From positions 1 through 64,000 of the forward strand of contig CACWID010000023.1 in the NCBI GenBank assembly GCA_902760865.1: a stretch of 64,000 nucleotides of DNA, given 5' to 3'. The position numbers were made by a program, and so were the translations under genes. The notes under the pieces were generated by a model. It was not told the origin of the DNA. It searched no databases and worked only from the letters and a program-made list of their open reading frames with translations. The stretch's first letter is position 1. Each line of letters starts with the position of its first letter. Positions 46,946 to 54,926 of this stretch are shown here, piece after piece. Source of the stretch: an uncultured Bacteroidales bacterium (GTDB lineage: Bacteria; Bacteroidota; Bacteroidia; Bacteroidales; Muribaculaceae).

Positions 46946-46988
46946 ATCCTCCACATTAGCACGATAACACTGTTTTATAGCACTTCCT

Positions 46989-47016
46989 ATGCAGTCCATG
47001 ATGGTCTGGCGGCATC
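46989..47016 (+). promoter_or_regulatory. Shared motif copy 3 (before the radical SAM gene)
   Basis: ATGCAGTC (46989-46996), 14 bp, GGCATC (47011-47016). The spacing equals copies 1 and 2. The ATG of the radical SAM gene is 36 bp downstream. The following CTACACTTGTAG is a near palindrome. Confidence 0.7.
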
Positions 47017-47052
47017 TACACTTGTAGAGAACCAAACCATCATGGATTTATA

Positions 47053-48105
47053 ATGTATAAACTGACTGACTACCTCTACAACGGGCTATTGTATGTCAAT
47101 AATATGTCCAGGCCACATCACAAAAGGCTAAGCCAACTGATGCTTTATGCCACAACGGCTTGCCAGTCCCATTGCAAGCACTGCAACATCTGGCAGAAAA
47201 AACGGGAACACCTATCGCTCGATGACATCAAGCACATTATGCAGAGCAGCTGCATCACGAGCAGGACAACCGTCGGGCTTGAAGGAGGCGAATTCATTCT
47301 GCATCCACAAGCCGATGAAATCATGGCATGGTTTCATGAGAACCACCCTAATTACACGCTGCTGACTAATAGCCTCGCTCCTCAACGGGTTATCGATGCT
47401 GTGAGGTACTACCGTCCACGCCACCTGTATGTCTCTCTCGATGGGGACAAGGAGACCTACAAGAGGATGCGCGGCTGCGACGGTTATGACAAGGTGATTG
47501 AGGTCGTTGAGACCTTGAAGGACGAGGTACCGCTGTCGCTCATGTTCTGCCTGTCGCCGTGGAACTCGTTCAAGGACATGGAGCACGTCATCAACTTGGC
47601 TTTGCGCTATGGGATTGACGTGCGCATCGGCATCTATGGCACGATGGCATTCTTTGACACTACGAGCGAGTTAATCTCAATGAATGACTACACGAGGCAA
47701 ATACCGAACAACATCCACAAGACCCAAGAGAATTATGATTTTGTAGCGCTCTATGACCAGTGGCGACGTGGCAGTTTGCAGCTTCGATGCCAAAGCATCA
47801 TGAGTAGTCTGGTCATCCACAGCAATGGGGACGTGCCGCTATGTCAGAATCTTGACGTCAAGTTGGGCAACATTCACAATCAGTCGTTGGATGATATTTT
47901 CAACGGCTATCAGGCTTGCGAAACCCAATGTCGGTATTCCACGCAGTGCAACGGATGCTGGATTAACTTCCACCGCAAGTATGACATCATCCTGATGCGC
48001 AACCTCGAGCGTTTACTGCCCAAACGCCTCATTGAACGATTCTATGGTCCATATCAATGGACTGATGAATCCAAAATGACCTATCATAAACTGTTGAAAT
48101 CATGA
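47053..48105 (+). CDS. Radical SAM protein with SPASM-like cysteines
   Basis: The 350-residue protein has the radical SAM 4Fe-4S motif CQSHCKHC (CxxxCxxC, Cys37, Cys41, Cys44) on a TIM-barrel start (QLMLYATTACQSHCKHCNIW) and the GLEGGEF glycine motif for SAM. The C-terminal part has several Cys (SNGDVPLCQN, ACETQCRYSTQCNGCW), like SPASM auxiliary-cluster domains of peptide- or sugar-modifying enzymes. Its stop overlaps the start of the oxidoreductase gene by 4 bp (ATGA), so the pair is translationally coupled. The substrate is unknown. The neighbourhood has no obvious RiPP precursor except possibly the secreted protein upstream. Confidence 0.88.
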   Translation: MYKLTDYLYNGLLYVNNMSRPHHKRLSQLMLYATTACQSHCKHCNIWQKKREHLSLDDIKHIMQSSCITSRTTVGLEGGEFILHPQADEIMAWFHENHPNYTLLTNSLAPQRVIDAVRYYRPRHLYVSLDGDKETYKRMRGCDGYDKVIEVVETLKDEVPLSLMFCLSPWNSFKDMEHVINLALRYGIDVRIGIYGTMAFFDTTSELISMNDYTRQIPNNIHKTQENYDFVALYDQWRRGSLQLRCQSIMSSLVIHSNGDVPLCQNLDVKLGNIHNQSLDDIFNGYQACETQCRYSTQCNGCWINFHRKYDIILMRNLERLLPKRLIERFYGPYQWTDESKMTYHKLLKS

Positions 48106-49127
48106 TACAGCAATTCATCAACCGCTATAAGCGTATGCGCACCGAGCGCTATCTCAACGAGACCTACCGTTGTCAATACGCCTTCGTCGGTATGGGTCAA
48201 CACAGCCTGACCAACCTCTATCCCGTGCTTCACTACCTGCAAGTGCCGTTGAAATACATCTGCGTGACCAGCGACCGCAAGGCACAGCTCATTGAGCGGA
48301 AATTTAAAGGAATAAAAGCAACAACCAGGCTTGATGACGTCCTTGATGATGAAAACGTGAAAGGTGTGCTGGTTGCCGCATCGCCCAACGCTCATTTCTC
48401 TATTGCCTCCCATGTCTTGCAGAGTGGCAAGTCGCTGTTTATCGAGAAACCGCCATGCCAGTCATTGGAACAACTGCAAGAACTTATCGAGTTACAACGA
48501 GATTTCAGGTCACGGGTAGCGATGGCAGGACTTCAGCAACGTTATGCGCCTACAGTCCAGATACTCAAGCACCGATTGAAGGGTGAACGACTACTCAACT
48601 ATGACCTGCACTATCTCACAGGGGCTTATCCCGAGGGGAATGCCCTGCTCGACTTGTACATCCACCCGATAGACCTGGCCACATGGCTGTTTGGTAAGGC
48701 CGAAATCGTTTCTTATTTAGAGATTGATAAACATTCCTATATCCTGATGCTTCGGCACCAACACATTGTCGGCACGATAGAATTGTCCACCTGCCACTGC
48801 TGGCAAGACGCGCGACAGTCACTCACCGTCCACACCCGCTCAGGCAGCTATCACCTGAACCAATGCGAGGAGTTGTGTTTTGTTTCCAAACAGGCTGACA
48901 TCGCAGGCGTTCCCATCGAGAAACTTCTTCCCCGACGTCAATCAGTCGAATACCTGTACCGTCACGACAGTTTCTCCCCCACCATTGCCAACAATTCCAT
49001 TTACACTCAGGGCTATTATCAAGAGGTTTCCACCTTTGTCAACGCCGTTGAGGGCGTGAAGGCGAATGTCCTTACCGACCTTCAATCCATCGAACCGACA
49101 CTAAAACTGATAGACGGAATTTCTTAG
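48102..49127 (+). CDS. Gfo/Idh/MocA-family oxidoreductase
   Basis: NAD(P)-dependent oxidoreductase of 341 residues. The N-terminal Rossmann part has YAFVGMGQHSLTNLYPVLHY, a variant GxGxxx loop, and KGVLVAASPNAHFSIASHVL. The family EKP motif is in GKSLFIEKPPCQSLEQL. The family acts mostly on sugars, inositols or sugar nucleotides. The first 25 residues before the Rossmann strand are an extra basic segment. Translational coupling with the radical SAM gene points to a shared pathway. Confidence 0.85.
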   Translation: MIQQFINRYKRMRTERYLNETYRCQYAFVGMGQHSLTNLYPVLHYLQVPLKYICVTSDRKAQLIERKFKGIKATTRLDDVLDDENVKGVLVAASPNAHFSIASHVLQSGKSLFIEKPPCQSLEQLQELIELQRDFRSRVAMAGLQQRYAPTVQILKHRLKGERLLNYDLHYLTGAYPEGNALLDLYIHPIDLATWLFGKAEIVSYLEIDKHSYILMLRHQHIVGTIELSTCHCWQDARQSLTVHTRSGSYHLNQCEELCFVSKQADIAGVPIEKLLPRRQSVEYLYRHDSFSPTIANNSIYTQGYYQEVSTFVNAVEGVKANVLTDLQSIEPTLKLIDGIS

Positions 49128-49309
49128 CCCAGGAAAACATTGAATGAAAGATGCTGCAAGGCGAGGAAAGCAATACAACTATTGTCGGTCGCTAAGGTTT
49201 TTGCATCCGCACACATGGAATGGTCGGCGAATTTAGCGAATTAAACGAAATGCCATCAGGCCGCAATTCGTGAAATAAGGCTTAATTGTGGGAGGGCGCC
49301 TATTAGTTC

Positions 49310-49329
49310 AATTCGAGTAATTCGTAGTT
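49310..49329 (-). repeat. Dispersed 20-bp element, copy A
   Basis: The minus strand reads AACTACGAATTACTCGAATT, matching the element at 53570-53589 with one change. It lies between the oxidoreductase gene and the end of guaD. The preceding intergenic 180 bp also holds TTGCATCCGC (49201-49210), close to a core shared with 52331-52341 and 53598-53608. Confidence 0.6.
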
Positions 49330-49339
49330 TATTTGTGGC

Positions 49340-50614
49340 TTAGTCCAGGATGCGGGGCTCGGGAATTTCCTGGCCGCGGCAGAAGCGGACGGCGATGTGG
49401 CGGTCGTCACCCACGTAGATGAAGCGCTCGAGGCGTTGGGGCAAGGTGTAGTTAGCAAAGTTGAGGTCGCTGTCGTCAATGACGAGGGCATCGAACTCGT
49501 AGCCCGGCTCAAAGCTGCCCACGCGGCCGAAGAAGCTGCCCGCCGACTTGGTGGCGATCCAGAAGGCCTCGGGGAGCGTGAGGAAGTGCTTGCCCTTGTA
49601 CTTCTGGTCGTAAAGTTTGCTCACCTGGATGGCATAGACCATCACGCGCATGATGCTCATGTCATGGCCCCCGCTGATGTCGCTGCCCAAGCCCACCTTG
49701 ATGCCCATGTCGAGGAAGGTGCGGATAGGCGCGATGCCGGTCTTTATGTTGATGTTCGACGTGGGACAATGCGCTACCATCACGTTGCGGCGGGCCATCA
49801 GTTCCAACTCTTCGCCTTCACTGAAGACGCAGTGTGCCATGATGGTGGGTGTCTGCCCGAACAGGCCGTAGCGGTCGTAGGCATCGCCATAGAAGCGGCT
49901 CTCGGGTTCCAACTCACGCACCAGGGCGACCTCACTCGGATTTTCCGACAAGTGGGACTGCACGGGCACCTGGTACTTTTGTGCCTGTTCGCCGCAGGCC
50001 CGCAGCATGGCTGGCGTGCACGAGGGGATGAACCGTGGCGTGATGATGGGCCTGACGAGACCGTCGGGGTCGTTCCACTCGGCGATGAGCGCCTCGTTCC
50101 TGGCCACGGCCTCATCTACGCTCTCCAGCAACTCGTCGATGGAATTGCGGTCCATATTGACCTTGCCGACCAAGGCACCCATGCCAGCCTCACGGAACAG
50201 CTCCATGAGCAGGCGTGTGCTCTCCAGATGGGTGGTGGCGAAGGTCGCGGTGCGCATCGTTCCATAACGCCACAGGTCGTGCACGAAGCGGCTGTACATG
50301 CGCCTTGCATAGCGCGTGTCACTGTATTTAGCCTCCTCGGGGAAGGTGTAGCTGTTGAGCCACTCCAGCAGTTCCAGGTCCATGGAGATGCCCTGGTTGC
50401 GGTACTGCCCCGCATGCACGTGCATGTCGTTCATGGCAGGAATGAGCAGGCAGTCGCCGTAGTCAATCACCTCTTCGACCTGCTGGCCAAAAGCGTCGGC
50501 GCTGCCGGCCACGTCCACGACGCGCCCATTCTCCACGCCCACATAGCCATGTTCGATGACCTCAAAGTGATCCTTCTCGCGAGTAAAAATGATGTTAGCC
50601 TTGTATAGTTTCAT
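49340..50614 (-). CDS. guaD: Guanine deaminase
   Basis: Amidohydrolase of 424 residues converting guanine to xanthine and ammonia. Diagnostic blocks are LIPAMNDMHVHAGQYRNQGI (zinc HxH), LEWLNSYTFPEEAKYSDTRY, RFIPSCTPAMLRACGEQAQK, VQSHLSENPSEVALVRELEP, ARRNVMVAHCPTSNINIKTG and KVGLGSDISGGHDMSIMRVM. The LDLELLEWLNSYTFPxEA pattern separates it from MTA/SAH deaminases. It is a single gene with its own -7 box. Confidence 0.9.
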   Translation of the reverse strand: MKLYKANIIFTREKDHFEVIEHGYVGVENGRVVDVAGSADAFGQQVEEVIDYGDCLLIPAMNDMHVHAGQYRNQGISMDLELLEWLNSYTFPEEAKYSDTRYARRMYSRFVHDLWRYGTMRTATFATTHLESTRLLMELFREAGMGALVGKVNMDRNSIDELLESVDEAVARNEALIAEWNDPDGLVRPIITPRFIPSCTPAMLRACGEQAQKYQVPVQSHLSENPSEVALVRELEPESRFYGDAYDRYGLFGQTPTIMAHCVFSEGEELELMARRNVMVAHCPTSNINIKTGIAPIRTFLDMGIKVGLGSDISGGHDMSIMRVMVYAIQVSKLYDQKYKGKHFLTLPEAFWIATKSAGSFFGRVGSFEPGYEFDALVIDDSDLNFANYTLPQRLERFIYVGDDRHIAVRFCRGQEIPEPRILD

Positions 50615-50659
50615 ATGGATGGTTTTCTTGTGAATATTGATTATGATGAATTGCTTGTT

Positions 50660-50667
50660 GCAAAGAT
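50660..50667 (-). promoter_or_regulatory. Candidate -7 box for guaD
   Basis: The minus strand reads TATCTTTG, 45 bp before the guaD ATG. A -33 box is not seen at 19-21 bp. Confidence 0.4.
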
Positions 50668-50814
50668 AACCAAAATTTTAATTCCAAGGTTTTTTTATTG
50701 ACAATTGGGTGCTGTTTCAAGAAAAAGTTGTAACTTAGCGGTGGAAATGAATTTGCTTTAACAGTAATTTATAAACCATAATATTCACTAACAATTTAAA
50801 CCGTAATTTTTACA

Positions 50815-52293
50815 ATGCAAGTAAAAGATCTGAATCCGCAGGCAGTGTGGTCCATCTTTGACGAGATCACCAAGGTGCCCCGCCCCAGTGGCAATGAAGA
50901 AGGCAAGTTAGACAAGATCCGCGCATGGCTCGTGGACTTCGCCAAGAAGCACAACCTGGAGTACAAAATCGACAAGACCGGCAACGTGGCCATCTTCAGG
51001 CCCGCCGCTCCCGGTTATGAGAATTGCAAGGGCATCGTGCTGCAAGGTCACATGGATATGGTAGCCGAGAAAGGTCCCGGCTCGACGCATAACTTCGACA
51101 CCGACCCCATCGAGACCATCATCGATGGTGAGTGGGTTCGCGCCAACAACACCACCCTGGGTGCTGACGACGGTATGGGCCTGGCTATCGCTCTGGCTGC
51201 CGTTATCGAGCCCTCGCTGCAGTGCGGTCCCCTGGAGGCCCTCGCCACCGTTGACGAGGAGACCGGCCTGACCGGTGCCAGCAACATCGAGGCCGACATG
51301 CTCGTGGGTGACTATCTGCTCAACCTCGACGAGGAGGAGGATGGCGTCATCACCATGGGTTGCGCCGGTGGTCTGGTGAGCATCTTCAAGTTCAACTACA
51401 AGCCCGAGGCCGCTCCCAAGGATCTCACCTACTTTGAGATCAAGTTTGAGCACTTCCACGGCGGTCACAGCGGTGCCGACATCCACCTGGGCTTCGCCAC
51501 CACGACCAAGCTGAGCAGCCGTCTGCTGTGGAACATCGGTGACAATATGGACTATGTACTGGCCAAGATCGACGCCGGTAACCTGCACAACGCCATCGCC
51601 CACGCCGCTACCCTCGTTATCGGTATCAAGCCCGAGGACAAGGAGAAGCTGAGTGTTGTGCTCAACACCTTCATCGCCGAGGTGAAGAACGAGTACAAGC
51701 GCACCGAGCCCAAGATGGAGATCACCTGCAAGAGCGTTGACGCTCCCGAGACCATCATCGATACCGACACCGCCCGCCGCGTTGTCAACGCCGTTTACGT
51801 GGCTCCTCACGGCATCGACGCCATGAGCATGGAGATTCCCGGCCTCGTCGAGACCTCGACCAACCTCGCCAGCGTGAAGATGCGCGAGGGCAACCAGATT
51901 GTTGTCGAGATGTTCCACCGCTCATCCGTTGAGAGTGGCAAGTATGACCTGACCCACAGGTGCGAGACCGTCTTCCGCATGGCTGGTGCCGACGAGATCA
52001 TCAGCGAGGGCGGCTATCAGGGCTGGGAGCCCATCAGCGACAGCCACCTGCTCTCGGTTGCCAAGGATTCGTGGGAGAAGCTCTTCGGCGTTCGTCCCGA
52101 GGTTCGCGCCATCCACGCCGGTCTGGAGTGCGGTCTGTTCCTGAAGGCTCGTCCCGACATGGAGATGATCAGCTTCGGTCCCACGCTGCGTGACGTGCAC
52201 TCGCCCGCCGAGCGCTGCCACATCCCCGCTGTGGAGAAGGCCTGGAAGCAAGTACAGAACATCCTCAAGGTCATTGCCGAGGAGAGCAAGTAA
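50815..52293 (+). CDS. pepD: Aminoacyl-histidine dipeptidase (M20C)
   Basis: Zinc dipeptidase of 492 residues cleaving Xaa-His dipeptides and related peptides in the cytoplasm. Motifs: LQGHMDMVAEK (zinc His-Asp), NTTLGADDGMGLAIALA (bridging Asp), ATVDEETGLTGASNI (catalytic Glu pair) and IHAGLECGLF (late ligands). There is no signal peptide. Heptamer repeats and the DUF3127 gene follow. Confidence 0.94.
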   Translation: MQVKDLNPQAVWSIFDEITKVPRPSGNEEGKLDKIRAWLVDFAKKHNLEYKIDKTGNVAIFRPAAPGYENCKGIVLQGHMDMVAEKGPGSTHNFDTDPIETIIDGEWVRANNTTLGADDGMGLAIALAAVIEPSLQCGPLEALATVDEETGLTGASNIEADMLVGDYLLNLDEEEDGVITMGCAGGLVSIFKFNYKPEAAPKDLTYFEIKFEHFHGGHSGADIHLGFATTTKLSSRLLWNIGDNMDYVLAKIDAGNLHNAIAHAATLVIGIKPEDKEKLSVVLNTFIAEVKNEYKRTEPKMEITCKSVDAPETIIDTDTARRVVNAVYVAPHGIDAMSMEIPGLVETSTNLASVKMREGNQIVVEMFHRSSVESGKYDLTHRCETVFRMAGADEIISEGGYQGWEPISDSHLLSVAKDSWEKLFGVRPEVRAIHAGLECGLFLKARPDMEMISFGPTLRDVHSPAERCHIPAVEKAWKQVQNILKVIAEESK

Positions 52294-52302
52294 TTATTTG
52301 AG

Positions 52303-52385
52303 TCTCTAGTCCTTAGTCACTAGTCACTAGTTGGCATCCGCCAGCAAGAAACTAGAAACTAGGGACTAGAAACTAGAAACTAATA
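52303..52385. repeat. Heptamer repeat tract (CACTAGT and GAAACTA types) around a TTGGCATCCGC core
   Basis: Left arm: CTAGTCCTTAGTCACTAGTCACTAG. Core: TTGGCATCCGC (52331-52341). Right arm: repeated GAAACTA/GGGACTA units to 52385. CTAG is self-complementary, so both strands carry TAG in all frames. The tract separates pepD from the DUF3127 gene. Confidence 0.7.
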
Positions 52386-52392
52386 ATAGAAT

Positions 52393-52809
52393 ATGGACAT
52401 CAAAGGTAAAATCATCCAGAAGTTGGACCCCCAGGGCGGCGTGTCCAAGGCTGGCAACCAGTGGAAGAAGCAGGAATACGTGCTCGAGACGCTGGACAGC
52501 TACCCCCGCAAGGTGAAGTTTGACTTCTTCGGCGACCGTGCTGACCAGTACCCGCTGGAGGTGGGCGACGTCATCACGCTGAGCTACGACATCGAGAGCC
52601 GTGAGTTCAACGGCCGCTGGTATACCGACATCCGCGGTTTCAAGGCCGTGAAGGAGGATCCCAATGCTGTGGCTGCTGCACCCGCACCCTATGCGCCTGC
52701 TGGCGAGCCCGCTCCTGCCCCTGCTCCCGGAACCGAAGGTATGCCCGCTCCGCCCCCCGGAGCCGACACGTTCGACCAGGCTGGCGCAGGCGACGACCTG
52801 CCCTTCTAA
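52393..52809 (+). CDS. DUF3127 protein with SSB-like C-terminal tip
   Basis: The 138-residue protein begins MDIKGKIIQKLDPQGGVSKA. It has the DUF3127 core KKQEYVLETLDSYPRKVKFD and EVGDVITLSYDIESREFNGR, an OB-like beta-rich domain of about 90 residues. A low-complexity Ala/Pro linker (AAAPAPYAPAGEPAPAPAPG) follows, and the protein ends AGAGDDLPF. A disordered linker plus DDLPF is exactly the layout of bacterial SSB tails that recruit repair proteins. I infer single-strand nucleic-acid binding. The family's function is not established to my knowledge. Confidence 0.87.
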   Translation: MDIKGKIIQKLDPQGGVSKAGNQWKKQEYVLETLDSYPRKVKFDFFGDRADQYPLEVGDVITLSYDIESREFNGRWYTDIRGFKAVKEDPNAVAAAPAPYAPAGEPAPAPAPGTEGMPAPPPGADTFDQAGAGDDLPF

Positions 52810-52830
52810 AGCGAAACAACCCAAATCAAT

Positions 52831-52865
52831 AAAGCCGCTGGCCAATCGTCCAGCGGCTTTTTCTT
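52831..52865 (+). terminator. Terminator after the DUF3127 gene
   Basis: AAAGCCGCTGG (52831-52841) and CCAGCGGCTTT (52850-52860) form an 11-bp stem followed by TTC. Next come TATAGATAC-type short repeats (52866-52905). Confidence 0.85.
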
Positions 52866-52908
52866 GCTATAGATACTATAGATACTATAGTGACTATAGA
52901 TGCTTTAT

Positions 52909-53559
52909 TCAGTTTCCGACGATGAGGCACTGGCCGTCGTGGTACTGGACATCGAGGACACCCATGCTGTGGAGGGCGACGACAATCTTGGTGGCGGTTT
53001 CCTCGCTGATGTGGGCCAGCTTCATGTAGCCGTCCAGGGTGATGCCCCCGTGGTTGCGCAGGTAATCGAGCAGCACCTGCTCGCGCTGGCTGTAGCTGAT
53101 GGTTTCGGCCGTGTGTTCCTCGGCACTCTCGGTTTCCTGGCTCAGGATGCGCTCATGCAGGCGGCTGGCGAGGACGTTCTCGTCGGCGACACGGTAATAG
53201 ACGTGCCAGTTGCCGTTGTCGTCAGGGGCCTCGACAGGTTTTTCTAAGGCCTCGGGGATGTCGGCCTTGACCACCGACTTGCCATTGATGTTGAAGACCT
53301 TGAAGCTCACCTTCTGCTCGGGACGGCAATACATCTGGGCTGCCGTCTCGATCATGTAGATTTCCTCCTCGCTGCGCACCCCGGCGATGTTGCCGTTGTC
53401 CTTCACGCCGATGAGCAGGTGGCCGCCGCTATTGTTGGCAAAGGCGGATATCGAGCGGGCTATCTTGCGGGCATCGGTAATCTGGTATTTGAAATCCTGG
53501 TGTTCGTGTTCGCCCTGTTCTATCAGGTCTTGTATATAATGGCTCTTCTTGGTCTTCAT
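52909..53559 (-). CDS. AlbA_2/Schlafen-like domain protein with winged-helix tail
   Basis: The 216-residue protein carries the AlbA_2 (divergent AAA-4) domain at about 15-125: HQDFKYQITDARKIARSISA, FANNSGGHLLIGVKDNGNIA. This domain occurs in Schlafen-like nucleases and putative regulators. A variable linker is followed by a winged-helix-like C-terminus (REQVLLDYLRNHGGITLDGY). It could be a transcription regulator or nucleic-acid-binding protein. A dispersed 20-bp element lies 11 bp before its start codon. Confidence 0.82.
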   Translation of the reverse strand: MKTKKSHYIQDLIEQGEHEHQDFKYQITDARKIARSISAFANNSGGHLLIGVKDNGNIAGVRSEEEIYMIETAAQMYCRPEQKVSFKVFNINGKSVVKADIPEALEKPVEAPDDNGNWHVYYRVADENVLASRLHERILSQETESAEEHTAETISYSQREQVLLDYLRNHGGITLDGYMKLAHISEETATKIVVALHSMGVLDVQYHDGQCLIVGN

Positions 53560-53569
53560 TTTCTTATAA

Positions 53570-53712
53570 AACTACGAATTACGCGAATTTTACAAATTTG
53601 GCATCCGCTTTCTTATTCTTGCTAATTTCACTAATTGACGCCGCTCTTAATAAACTACGAGTTACGCGAATTGAACTAATTGACAGTCAATAAATTCGCG
53701 TAATTCGTAGTT
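53570..53712. repeat. Dispersed 20-bp element, copies B, C and D, with an inverted pair
   Basis: AACTACGAATTACGCGAATT at 53570-53589, AACTACGAGTTACGCGAATT at 53653-53672, and the reverse complement at 53693-53712. The last two form a 20-bp hairpin with a 20-base loop, just beyond the stop of the SGNH hydrolase (minus strand), where it may act as a terminator. TTGGCATCCGC (53598-53608) lies between copies B and C. Confidence 0.75.
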
Positions 53713-53717
53713 CAATG

Positions 53718-54896
53718 TCAACGGGGATCGTTCACACCTGGCTCCTGCGGGACGGGAGTGCCGTCGAGCACCGCGCGCAGATAGGGTTCCAGCTTCTGGG
53801 CATACCACCAGAAGCCGATGTCGGTCAGGTGGATGCCGTCAACAGTACCCTCGTTGTTGGGCCCGAAGAGGTCCTTGCAGGTGATATAATAGAGGTTGTT
53901 GGGGTTATCGGCCTTGAGTTTGAGGTAATTCTTGTGATATTCGTCGTTCTTGGCGGGCAGATACTCGCTGTAGAAGGCGCTGTACTTGGCATAGCTGTAC
54001 ATCTGACCCTCGACCATGAAGATGGGGACCTCGGGGCGCAGCGTGCGCAGGAGGTTCACAAAACCATAGGTCACCGTGTCACACATGTCCTTGGTGCAGT
54101 TGGGGATGGGATCCAGGATGTAGGCTGCCACATCGGGAATCGTCGCCATGGCCTGTGCCATGCAGGAGTCCATCTTGCCCTCACCGCTGAAGCCCAGGTT
54201 CACACATTCCACGTCCAGGTCACGCTGGATAATGCTGGTAGCCACCATGCCGGGACGGCAGGCGCAACCACCCTGCAGGATGCTCGTACCGTAGAAGACA
54301 AACTTCTTGCCCTGCTTGGGTGAGTCCATCATGGGCTGCATGATCACGGCACTGCTGTCCACACCGATTTCGATCCACCGCACACCGTCATAGAGCGGCA
54401 AATAGATCATATACTCGTGCATCTTGCCGTCGAGCCGGTCCACATAGACCTTGCTCTGGATGGAATCCTGACGCGGACGGATGTCGTTGTCGATGCGCAC
54501 CGGGCGGTTGCAGTTCACAAACTGCCAGCTCTCGGTGTCCTTGTCCCAGATGTAGAGGTCAGTGCCCTTGATGCCCGTGTCGGCCATGTGCATCATGTGC
54601 ATGTTGGTCAACAGGTTATAGCGCACGGCAACGGCGGTCGAGTTGGTGGCAAAGCGGATCGCCTTGCCGCTGGTGCATGAGGCACGGTCCCACAACGTGG
54701 GACGCACCTGGCCGTAGAACTCCAGCGGGATGCGCGACTTCAGCGTCCGGTCAAAGGCCCAGTTAATCAGCCTGTAATGCATCGCATCGACATACCGCAG
54801 CGTGTCCTTGTCAGTAAAATCCTGAGCCTTCACAACACTGGGCAGCAAGGCAAGCAACAACATCGCCAGCCCTATCATCTTGGCATTGAGTTTCAT
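53718..54896 (-). CDS. Two-domain SGNH hydrolase
   Basis: Exported protein of 392 residues with a signal peptide (MKLNAKMIGLAMLLLALLPS, cleavage near VKAQ). An N-terminal beta-sandwich of about 170 residues precedes a SGNH domain: KFVFYGTSILQGGCACRPGM (block I, Ser), NLGFSGEGKMD (block II), DPIPNC (block III variant) and DGIHLTDIGFWWYAQ (block V, Asp-His). This two-part form is common in Bacteroidetes carbohydrate esterases. It lies 30 bp after the PHP phosphatase gene, at the end of the surA-ostA-mutL operon. Confidence 0.88.
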   Translation of the reverse strand: MKLNAKMIGLAMLLLALLPSVVKAQDFTDKDTLRYVDAMHYRLINWAFDRTLKSRIPLEFYGQVRPTLWDRASCTSGKAIRFATNSTAVAVRYNLLTNMHMMHMADTGIKGTDLYIWDKDTESWQFVNCNRPVRIDNDIRPRQDSIQSKVYVDRLDGKMHEYMIYLPLYDGVRWIEIGVDSSAVIMQPMMDSPKQGKKFVFYGTSILQGGCACRPGMVATSIIQRDLDVECVNLGFSGEGKMDSCMAQAMATIPDVAAYILDPIPNCTKDMCDTVTYGFVNLLRTLRPEVPIFMVEGQMYSYAKYSAFYSEYLPAKNDEYHKNYLKLKADNPNNLYYITCKDLFGPNNEGTVDGIHLTDIGFWWYAQKLEPYLRAVLDGTPVPQEPGVNDPR

Positions 54897-54926
54897 AATG
54901 AATCTATCTTGAAGAATGGTTAATAT

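Noticed and set aside
49128..49339. tRNA gene between the oxidoreductase and guaD
   Set aside because: No cloverleaf, T-loop GGTTCRA or CCA end could be fitted.
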